From positions 178,186,825 through 178,250,824 of the forward strand of contig CAXKWD010000006.1 of the NCBI GenBank assembly GCA_964059195.1: a stretch of DNA of 64,000 bases, read 5' to 3'. Position numbers and translations under genes: made by a program. This DNA is from Ectobius pallidus (lineage: Eukaryota; Arthropoda; Insecta; Blattodea; Ectobiidae). Each line of letters begins with the position of its first letter. Within the stretch, counting starts at the first letter, position 1. This document shows, piece after piece, positions 10,701-22,700 of the stretch. The notes under the pieces are model-generated. The model searched no databases. It had not been told where the DNA came from and saw only the letters and a program-made list of their open reading frames with translations.

Positions 10701-13700
10701 CCTAAAGGGATTTTTTTATTTCTTCTCAGCTGCCAACTGGAGTTCTCGCATCGCAAGTACTTGGATCCTGCATTCGTCCGATTTCATTTGAATGTTCATT
10801 GAATTCTTTATAACCAGGGCCTGGATTCTGATGACCTAAAATTGTTTGAAAATGACCTATAAAATGACCCTAAATTTTAAAGAAAATGACCAAAAAACTG
10901 ATATTTGATTTATAAAAAATTATTATTGTACACACATAGTTATAGACTAGTTTGTACATAATTGCAAATATCTATATTAATAAAAGGAAGTGTCTGTCCT
11001 CCGTCTGTCTGTCTTCCGTCTGTCTGTCCGCGATGCCCAGCGAAATCTACTCAACGCAGAGATCTGAAATTTTATAAGTAGGCGGACTAAAGGGTCGGAA
11101 TGTGCACCTCGAAGCCGGAATTTTAATTTTCGCCTCCGTTCGTGAGTTATGAGTGAAAAACTGGCAGAAAACGTGCATTTTTTTGCGTTTTAGAAGCATC
11201 AGTTTCAGTAATAAATTTCAATATCAAATAACTTACAGATGGCTTTGGCTATTTTTGTCAACATACCTCATAGCCTACCTTGAAAATAAAAGCAACGCGA
11301 TCGCTTGATTTTGTAAGTCCATCCTAGACGATTCATTTGTTTAGAGTGTCAAAGCCCACAGACAAATGACATTTTCAACCTACACGGAAGAAGGATAATC
11401 AACCCTAAATATGGTCAAACATTGTTCGATTTGAACGAAACTCACTATACAGGGGTTTTCTGGGCCAAGGAACTCGAATCTGAGGTCGCTACCTAATCGT
11501 GGAATGCACTCCACGTGATTTAGGTGTTAATAATTATAATTTGAAATAATTATCGCGGGGGAAGCCGCGGGCACATGCTGTTTGTCTGTCTGTCCACGAT
11601 GCCCATCGAAATCTACTGAACGCAAAGATCTGAAAATTTAAAGATAGATGGACTGAAAGGTGGGCGAATGCACCTCGAAGCCGAATTTTTAATTTTAGCT
11701 TTCGTTCGCGAGTTATGAGTGAAAAACTGGCAGAAAACGTGATTTTAGCGCTGTCGAAGCATCAGATTTCAGTAATACATTTCAATGTCAAATCAATTGC
11801 AGTTGGATTTGGCTATTTTTGTCATACCATGGAAATAAAAGCATCGCGATCGCTTGAATGTTGTAAGCCCACGCTGGTCGATTCATTTGTTTAGAATGCC
11901 AAGGCCCGTAGACATATGAAATTTTCAACCTACACGGAAGAGGGATAATCAACATAGACCTAAATATGGTTAAACATCGTTCGATTTGGACGAAACTCAC
12001 TATACTGGATTTTCTGGGCCAAGGAACTCGAATCTGAGATAGCTTTTACCAGGCAACGATATCTAATCGTGGTATGTAATTCACGTGATTTAGGTGTTAA
12101 TAAAATAATGATTTAACTATTATGCTCTTAATTTTTAATTCTTGAAATAATTATCGCGGGCGATCGCTTGATTTTGTAAGTCCATCCTGGACGATTCATT
12201 TGTTTAGAATATCAAGGCCCGAAGACATATGAAATTTTCAACCTACACGGAAGAGGGATAATCAATATAGGCCTAAATATGGTCAAACATTGTTCGATTT
12301 GGACGAAACTCACTGTACAGGGGTTTTCTGGGCCAAGGAACTCGAATCTGAGGTCGCTTTTACCAGGCACCGCTATCTAATCGTGGTATGTAGTCCACGT
12401 GATTTAGGTGTTAATAAATATAATGATTTAACTATTATGCTCTTAATTTTTAATTTTTGAAATAATTATCGCGGGCGAAGCCGCGGGCACATGCTAGTTG
12501 TAAATAACTGTAATGTTCTGAATGTTCATTTCTCATGGAAATTTATACTGACACTGAGGCACTGGCGAGTCAAAATTCGGCATTTCCTTTTGTGGCCTGC
12601 GGATTATATTGTTGTTTTTTGAGGGTAAACAGTAGTTTGCACTCTCAAATCCAAGCAGGTGCCAAGTCAATCTAATGACAACAGAAATATAATACAAAAT
12701 TTTGACGTTTCTTTGATTCTCATTTCCGACTGACACATGACAACACTTCAACACCGAGTGTGTCCTTCTTGCATTAAACAAACAACACTTCAAAGACAGC
12801 ACCGCTAGCGACGAAAAAAGTTAATACACTTAATGTAAATACATGAAAATGACTAAATAAGGAAGCAAATGACAAAATAATGACCTAAAATTGAAATAAA
12901 TGCTTTAAAAATATAAAATTGCATAAAATGACAAAAAATGACCTATTAAAAATGTATTTCTATAATCTAGAGGCCAAGATTAGGATTTATCTACAAGTTG
13001 GCAATGTCTATGCAGTATCAATAAAAAGATTACATGTCATTAGAATCCGGGCCCTGTTTATAACACATTACTTGCTTCTTAAAATCACTCAGTATCTAAA
13101 AAAAGGCTTCAAAGTGTCAAATTGACTGAAAGAGCAATTTATAAATATACATGTAATTATTTCTTTCTTTCTTTGTAGCGGACAAGTCATTTCGTGACAT
13201 GAAAGTCATAAAACAGTCACAATCGATCATTGTGTCTGGAGAATCTGGTGCAGGGAAGACAGAGTCGACCAAGTATCTGCTGAGATATTTGTGTGAGCTG
13301 TGGGGTTCGACGGCAGGACCCATCGAACAGAAGATTCTGGATGGTGAGTGTATCATTAATGCCATGTGTATAAAGCAGATGTTTGTATGTTCCTTTAGAC
13401 TGCAAATAGTATTTATGTTTCTGAAACCATGATCTAAGAAACAGTAAACATTTCAAATGGCTACAGTCCTTTGCTCTTCCCACATATAAAAATTACATTC
13501 TTTTGCAGAATTTCCAAGAAGTGGCATTGGCAAAGCAATTGAGGAAAAAGGAATAAAAAATAAATGAGGTTTCGAAATGCCCTTCAGATTAAATAATTTC
13601 CGAGGCTAAATGAACATGAATTAGCACATGCCTTTTTTACTTATTTCTTTCTTTCTTTCTTAAATTGGCATTTAATCTAGAAGCCTGTAGTCAGTTGAGT

Positions 13701-16700
13701 GAGATGATTAGCTATGAATAACAACATCTTTTGTGTGTGATTGCAGCAAACCCTGTGATGGAAGCATTTGGAAACGCAAAGACAACTCGCAACAACAACA
13801 GCAGTCGCTTCGGCAAATTCATGGAGGTTCACTTTGACAACCAGTACCAAGTGGTGGGGGGTTACATCTCGCACTACTTGCTCGAGAAGTCTCGTATCTG
13901 TCGGCAGAGTGAGCTGGAGCGTAACTATCATGTGTTCTATCTGCTGTGCGCAGGCGCGCAGCAAAGTCTGAGAGAGCAGCTGAGCATCACCAAGCCCGAT
14001 GACTTCCGTGTAAGTGTCTTACAAGGCATATTCATAAAAAAAAAAAAAAAAATCATAAGAAAAGGATTTTATTGTCAGTTTTAGTTTACTACGTATCTAC
14101 TTCATTTTTCTACTTAATCGCCATTCAGTTCTATGCACCAGGCCTGGGAATCGAATCACTTGAAATTGCTTAAACTATTTTGATTTTGGTGAACTTGAAT
14201 GGTGCCACTGCATTGACTTTTGCTTCAATTCTGCGTTGGTGTAGGATATCCAAGTTTCATTGCCTGTAACAATGTGGGAAAACAAATCTCCATTTTGTCG
14301 AGCGGTCCAAAAACACTCGTCCATATCCAGTATTCAGGCAGACAAAATCGCTGAAGAAGTGATCTGAAAACTGCAAAGTGATCAGCGATTGACGATTAGC
14401 GCTCTGGCTGATGAACCTCTGCAAGTTGGACGTACCTCCATTTATATGATTGTTGCAGAAAAGCTCAGATATAAAAAAGTGTGTGGAAGGTGGGTACCGA
14501 AAATGCTCACCAACCAGCACAAACCGTGAAGAATGTGCAGTGGATGAGCGTTTTTGGACCGTTATTGACAAGATGAAGATGATTATTTTCTTGGTTCTTT
14601 CTGTATATGTGTACGTATGGAGTTAGGGATTGATTTGATTTGTATCTGACCCCAACTCAATATGTTCCCTATTTACATGGAAAATTCCAGCAGTCTATTG
14701 AGATTTATTGTACTATTGGCTAACTTGATTGTGTATGGCTATTTGTGTGTCTAACCTGTGTAAACAATTGCTGCGTTATTCCATGATTTAAAAAGTAGGT
14801 CTTCTATGAACAATTTTTAGTCACCTTAAATAAACTTGACATATGAGGTGTGTGTACTAAGTTCGTTGAATGGTATAATAAAAACTCAAAAACAAAATGC
14901 ACATGGGAAATACTTGCTTTGGCCTTCAAAGTAGTCTTCACCAGATACAATACACTTATGACATTGTTCGTAAAGCTTCTGGAAACTGTCGAAAAGTCTT
15001 TTTTAGGAATCGTTTTCATAAATGCTGAATCTCAGAGTCCACAAACTATGGCTCCCTTAAGACGAGGGAACAAAAAAAGTTAGCAGGAGCAAAATGAGGA
15101 AAGTGAGGTGGGTGTCAAAACAGTCATGCCATGACGAGTCAAGAATTGGTGCACATGGATGGCAGTATGCGATGGTGCATTGTCGTGCAGGAACATCCAA
15201 TTTCCGGTCTGGATCATCTGTGGCTGCAACAAACATATGAGTACCTCTAGGTAGAATGTGGCATTCAAATTTGGCCAGCAGGGATGAATTCCTTATGGAA
15301 GATTGTGTCTTTATCAAAATATATGATCGGCATGATTTTCATCTTGGATTTTTGCAAGCTAGTTTTTGTGTGTCCGGGGGAAGACAGTGAACCCCATTCT
15401 GTTGATTGCCTCTTCGTTTCGGAGTCATATTGATAACACCACGACTTGGCCACTGTGACAATGGAGCCCAGAAAGTTCAGATCCCGGTCACACATCTCGA
15501 AATCACCACAGGTTTCAAAATGTTTTGCTTCTTTGCAAGTCTGTCAATTTGCAAGTGGGGCACAAATGGTAAAGAAATCTTGCATTTTCCCAAATCGTTA
15601 TGGATGATGGCATGCACTGTGTCTTTGCTAATACCCAATTCTTCTGTTAGTTAATTGCAACACTCGCACACGTGCTGCTTGTGGTTGGCCAGCCTGAATG
15701 CAGCTCGTCTTCCACAGATTCCTTGCCAGGGCAAAAGAGTGCAAACCAATCATACACACATTTTCTACTCAAAGCATCCTGCCTGTATACTTGCACCAAC
15801 ATTTCATGAGTTCCAGTTGCCTTTTAATCCAATTTGAAGCTGTTAAACTGAATGCACTGGTACTCGGGTAATGCTTGACTGGGGACTTGTCCAGACATAC
15901 GAGCAACCTTGTTGCAAATGTTGCAAACTTAGTAGTCATACCTTGTAAAGAGGAACATAATATTAATATTATGGTGTTTTTTGTTTGAATTGCTGAGGAA
16001 TGGCCGTGCAAGTGTAAGCTAATAGTTTGGTTTGTGTTGTTTCAGTATCTGAACAATGGCTGCACACGGTACTTCACAACGTCTGCGTCAGAGAACAAGC
16101 TGAGTGCCAGTCAGAAGAGTCGAGACCACCTGTCCAGTGGGGGCCTCAAGGACTCGATGCTGGACGATGTGCAAGACTTCACCAACATGGATAAGGTAAG
16201 TTTCCTATGCAAATGAACTTGGACTAAGGCGGGGTAATTTGAATAATTTCAGACATAACAGTTTTCCCGGAATGCGTAGTCTTGCACGTACATGTTTAAG
16301 GAAGCAGTCGAGGTTTATGATATAAAAATATTTGTAAATGAAGTCACAAATGAGGTATCCAAGTTTTACAGGATTGAAGAAATACGAGGCAAATTGGATA
16401 TATTTTGGAATAACACTAGATATGTAAACTGAAAATCTATTTATAGTGTTGATTTTAGTTCATTTCATACTGTAACCATAACTTCGTTTCAAACAAATGT
16501 TTCCTTGTTAAAGCCGGCCGCTCAAGATAGTCCGCTTCTCTTACCAAACTGTATGAGGACAACCGTTATCGTAAGAACCTATTTTCACCAGTGGTGTTGT
16601 TTGTTGTCCATGATTGTGGTACCTCAGTATTGCAATTTTTTTTTCATACAGATACCAAGCAACACAATTTTTCTTTTGTTAATCCTAAACCCCTTGAATC

Positions 16701-19700
16701 CCAATTTTTTAATCCTTCTTCTAAGTTTTTCACCAGATCTGTTCCAAATACCCACTGTCATCATTTGGTTTCAATCTTTTAGAAGATATAAACAATATAA
16801 AATCAGTCATGTAAAATTCCTGCAAAGTATATCCAATTTCCTCCGAGAGAGTGCGTTTCACATATGAGTTGGCCAATCATGTGGGTTTCTGCGTTGCGGC
16901 GGGCACAGCTCCAACTCCTGAGTGATCAGGTGAAATATCTATGAAAATAAAGCCGCTAGCAGTGTAATGATTCAGGTTGTCACATTTAGAGTTAAAATTA
17001 CAATGAAAATAATCACGTACCTCATCACAAGAGCTGTTGGCACACAATACTGGCACCTTTTTAGGAAATTTTCTTTCACACTGATAATTTCAGCTTCCGA
17101 GACAGAGTTAATTTCTCTTGTGATATTTGGTGGTATAAATAAGACCAAGCCGCGGCTCAAAACTCACTAATTCATAGCAGCTGCTTGGTTTGGTATAAAT
17201 AAAAAGCGGCTTCCTCAACCACCTGCCTAGCCGTTGCTCAACGACCTTGACAGCTCAGCCGCTGCTTAGGATTTGGTATAAATAAAACTAAGCCGCGGCT
17301 CTCTGTTGGTAGCAGCGGCTTCCTTTTTTCTGAGGCACCTCATTTGCGGACTCAGCTTGCTCAAGAAAGTTTTTAATCGTATTGGCGGGGTTCATGGGGG
17401 TGATTTTTTAACCAATATGAGTAATTTATAAGGAACGTATGGATTATGATGTGCACAGATGTAAAGAACCGGTTGTACAATAAAATTGTAAAACATGTGT
17501 AACTTAACTTTGTTACTTTTCTTTATTATAATAATAATAATAATCATGAAATAATACATCATTATAGGTCTAACACATTCTCATATTTTACTGTTATCAA
17601 TATGAACTAAAATATTTCAAACGTGAATAATTATTTTAACACTATTTCAAATTGTAATGCTGTAAACTAAATAACTTCAAACCTATTATGTAGCAAGTAG
17701 ATTCAAAACGAACGTATTTTATGAATTAATTATGGAAAATAATTAAATATTAATAAAAGAACTACATATATATGTAGACCTACCTTCTTTACTAATAGCA
17801 AAACATATTGAAATAAAAATGGAAACTCCATCCTCTTACAAAGCTATTTAATGTGGGACAAAATAAGCTGATCTGAACAAATCTCGCACCCTTAAAAGCT
17901 TATCCGGGTTTGTTTGTCTTGCTATCAATTTGACTATGCCCCCTCTTCAAACAAACATAAATACTTGGAGGGAATGAAAGAAACGGGGTAGAGCACCAGC
18001 TTTTAGACTCTTCAGTTGTACAGTCTGCACAAGAGCAAACTATTAAAACTGCTAAGATTATAAAATATCCTAATTATTTACCTAATAGGTACTAAGTATA
18101 CTTGTGATTTTAGGACAATTACCTACTCTGTTAAGTATTATTTAAAATGTTAAACTATAATACGTTTCTATGACGGTACAAGTAAGCAAAATATCGAAAT
18201 GTGCTTATTAGTATAAAATGTTAACTTTTGTTTATAAAAATTAAGTAAAATTATATCTGTCTACTGTTTTAGTTAAATGCTTAATTCATTAATTTACAAG
18301 CCTAAACATAATTTTTAGTGCCCTAAAATCAAGGTTTTCTAATAAAACATGAATACTAGAGAATACTGTAGGAGAAAAATTCCTCTGACACTGGGGCTTG
18401 AACCCAGGACCTTTTAATACTAGGCCTAGAGATGTAACAACTACGAGGACATGTTCTCACTCTCTTGTCTCTTTCCTTTCTCCCAAAGTAGCTTTTCTTT
18501 CTTTAAATTCAATACTTTTATACATTATATACTGAACTTTAAATTTTAAATCAGTCACAGACAGTCAAGTGGCATGTTTATTTACACAGCTGCAATGTGC
18601 CGAGCGGTATGGGATGCAGGTGTTCAAGCACTTGCTACCAGTAGCCTGAGCCGCGGCTATGCAGGGAGGGGAAATTTTTATTTATTTGAAACAGCCAGCC
18701 GTTGCTATATTCTCAACCTTCTCATAAGCAACGGCTAGGTAGCAGTGGCTTTCTTTTATTTATACAACCAATTGTCTTTAAGTTCTTCTAACAGTATGTG
18801 ACTATTATTTATGGGGAAACTTCAAAAATAAAGTGTATAGGTCAATTTTCTATTAGTAGTTTTCATGTAAAATCTATGTATGTCCAATATCAGAATGTGC
18901 AGCAATAGAGAAGCTAGATTTGTGAAACCAGAAGTGGGCAGGGCGCAGATACAGTTAATACATTAGGATGGGAATTGCTTGGTCCAACATAAAGTATTAA
19001 ATACAAAGTCCAACATAATTAGGCAGATTAGACCACAAAATGAAAATCAAACCTCAAAAGCAAAGAGCAGATTCAGGAAAATTTCCTTTTGTAAATCGCA
19101 TTAATGTAGATTGTAATAAGAGATTAAACCACAAGAAAACTAAAATATGGATTCTACTAGTCGTTTGTAGACAATCTGGACATCGAGTTATATTTGTTGT
19201 GACCATTTAGCAAAGGTCTACATAATATTAAGCATGCGATGAATAATAAAACCATGAAAATTAATAAATCTACGCTAGTTTTGTCATTGAAACGAGAGAG
19301 GTTATGGTGATAGTGACACATGTGACTTTGTGTTTTTATCTTCATCAGCGGGTTAGATTAGCTTCATTGCTATAATTATATCATCTTATTAATATTGTTT
19401 ATTATTATTATTAAAAATGCTTCACCACACATACATTTTTATTTTCATATCTCCTATGCAGCTTATATATACACAATCACCGTGTTCAATGATCAGATTT
19501 TGATCAAAGAAGCTACAGGTACGAAGATGTTTCAGTGTTCAGTCCTTGCGAATTTAGATGAAAAAATAATTGCTTGTAGGTGCAATAAAATGAAACTGGT
19601 AAAAATAAAACTATAAAATTAGATGATTGTGATTGGTTGATTGTTACAGGCGTTGAGTCGACTAGGTCTGAGCAATGCTGAGAGACTGGATATCTACTCC

Positions 19701-22700
19701 ACTGTGGCAGCCGTTCTCCATCTGGGTAACGTGGAGTTCGAGGACAATCCTGATGACACAAAGGGGGGGTGTCGAGTCTGTGCGACCTCAGAGAAGTCTT
19801 TGGCAATCACAGCAAAGCTGATAGGAGTGGATCCTGGGGAGCTGAGACAAGCGCTTGTGTCCCGAGTCATGCAGTCGAGTCGAGGGGGTCTCAAAGGCAC
19901 AGTTATCATGTGAGTTCTGAATTATCTGTGCAAGGCTGTTCCTCCCTTTTTACCCTTTATGAGCAGAATATGAATTTTAACATTGAGATTACCAACGCCT
20001 CTCTGTGTTTCTGTGTTTAGGGTACCATTGAAGGTGTACGAAGCTAACAACGCTAGAGATGCACTTGCAAAGGCAACGTATAGCAATTTGTTTGACTACA
20101 TTGTGCAGCGCATTAACAAGTCCATTCCTTTCAAAGCTTCCAGTTACTACATTGGAGTTCTTGATATCGCTGGCTTTGGTAAGTATATGTCGAATAGCTG
20201 GTGATAGTGTGAAGAGATGAGCATGTGTAGTGTAGTGTGATGCTGGCATTAGTGTTCTCTGTCAAAAGACACCAAGAGGCCTGTCAGATTTAACATCCCA
20301 GTCATTATTAACAAATTCATATGCCTTCAATGGAGTGAGGTTTGGGATTAAAACCAGATATATTTTGTGCACAATCTAGTGTAGAAGCTGTACACCACCA
20401 TCTCCCCTAAAATCCAGCCCTCAGGTTAGGTTAGTTTGCTTGTAATCATGGGCGTCGGCATGGGGGTGCAACTGCCCCCCTCTGGATTGCCTTATGGATT
20501 CATTTATTTGTGGTACTCTTTGTCAACCTACAGTTGCAGCATGGAGAATAAAAAAAATAGAAGCACTTTATAATGAGTTTAGCAAGTATTAACTAATTAT
20601 AACTATAGTATGTATTTATAATAATATCTCACCAAGGCTATTGCTCAAAAGAGCGTATTCTGTTAACTTAAAAAACTTTGTAGCCTCGTCGAATTCTTCT
20701 TGGGTTCAAAATAACGATCCGGTTAACTAAGTGAATATTAATGTGTTTAGCCTAATGATTTGAAATTGAGGTCCGAAATTGATTCTGCCCCCCCTTAGTA
20801 AAATTCCTGCCGACGCTGCTGCTTGTAATATCTAAATAACTGTGTACTCATACAAATATAGTTAACTAGATAATTACAATTTTAACATATTATATGAATT
20901 GTACCCCATTATTTTGACATAGTCCTTGGAAATCAAAATTCGCTGTATTAATTTCATTACACATTCTCTTAGCCTGCCAGACAGTTTTCACACCTCTTAT
21001 ATTTCCCCAATCCCCCATTTTCTTCACAGACCTAATTTTCACTTTTTGTAACAGAGTCTGAGGATGCAAAAGTTGTAGGACATTCTTCTGTGGAAGACGT
21101 AGAACGTGTAGCATCCTCATCAGACACAATTCCACTATATATGGCGATATGTCAGAAGCATCTCATGCTGCATTCATATTAGTCCTATTTTAAAATATTA
21201 TAATTATTGTTTTTAATTTCTGAAACATTATTTAAAAGGAAAAAATCTGCATTACAGAGTTAACTGTATTTCACACCTTGGTTGCAGTGTAGAAAGTGAA
21301 ATTTGCAATATCTGTATGTAAAAAGATTTATTTATTTATTTATTGAATATACAGTTTAATGAACTCTATTTTACCCGAAGGTACATTAGGGTTATAGTTT
21401 TAAGAAATTTAATTTGTAATTTACATATTCAACTGTCTCTATTTGGCTATGACATACCATTCCGTTCTATAACTAGCAGTGCTGAGCATTACACCCAATC
21501 AGCCTGGTAATTTTAAACTATAATCGATTATGCACATAAGAAAGAAATTAATAAAATTGTCTAGAACAGCATTTTCATTTTAAAAGGACATCTAGATTAT
21601 GTAAAAAGATATGCTTAATGTATTCGTTTTTTACCCTTGCGTTTGCTTTACAAACTATAGATCTGTTTGTTCAATTAAAATGTCACATGACACACACAGC
21701 GGCTACCCCCCTTTAAAACCTGATGGAAAGCAGTTTTAAGTCTACGCTAATGGTCGTACTGTGATCAAATTGGACAGACATGAAACAAACATTGAAACGG
21801 ATAGATTACTGATGTCACTCCTGTCTTGTTTGTTGCAGAATACTTCACTGTCAACAGCTTCGAGCAGTTTTGTATCAACTACTGTAACGAGAAACTGCAG
21901 CAGTTCTTCAACGAGAGAATCCTGAAAGACGAGCAGAACCTGTACCAAAGAGAAGCTCTTCAAGTACCAAAAATTGAGTTCAGAGACAACCAGGACTGTA
22001 TAGGTAACGAGGAAAATCATATTATACCGCAGGAGAACTAAAAGCAATACATCTATAAAATAACAGAAAAGTTTATTTAATTTGGGAATATTAACTGCAA
22101 CATGCTGCGCAGTAACAATGACGTGCTACTCAAAAGTTCCCGAAGTTCATAAGTGGTGCATGATCCAGCTGTGAGTCATTGTACTGAGTATTTGTGAGTG
22201 TTTGTCCATTGTTGTCTTTTGCTTTTGCGATTTCTCGGTGATGCAGTGTGCTTGCATAAAATTTTGGGCAAAGTCGCAATGTAGGGGGACCAATCTCTCA
22301 ATGTGACAAGCTTCCACGGACAGGTGATGTTTTTTTGTTTTTCACTAAGCAGGTTGACCAACATGTGGCAGTTAGGTTAGGAACGGTGATATTTGTGTAA
22401 TAGGTTCTGTTAGGTTATGAACAGTGATATTAATTTAGTAGGCATTCTGTAGGTACTGTCTGTAGGTAGTGTAATCTATTGCAACATCATTGCCTAATGA
22501 CTATTAAAGAATTAAAGAATTTTCCTGTTTTTTAATTGTCATATTGTATTTCTCTCGCAAGGTTGTTGTGTTTGTGAACCTGTTTCTCAGAATTCTGTGT
22601 GTTCTGCTGTTGTGATGTCACACCTCTAACGTCCAATCACGAATTTCTTCATCATACGGAAATAAAAATATGACTGAAGTCATGCTACTTTTCGCTAGAT

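Larger units (their letters stand above)
10815..13056. mobile_element. hAT element interrupted by a nested Helitron
   Basis: The inverted ends are CAGGGCCTGGATTCTGATGA and the complement of CAGGGCCCGGATTCTAATGA. A perfect 8-bp duplication TTTATAAC lies at 10807-10814 and 13057-13064. The hAT body is rich in 'aaaatgacctaaaa' motifs at both ends. Subtracting the Helitron at 10971-12497 leaves a 715-bp non-autonomous hAT. It occupies most of myosin VI intron 3. Confidence 0.9.

Noticed and set aside
16505..16867. 120-residue frame in intron 6
   Set aside because: Hydrophobic, low-complexity translation of AT-rich intron, with no conserved motif.
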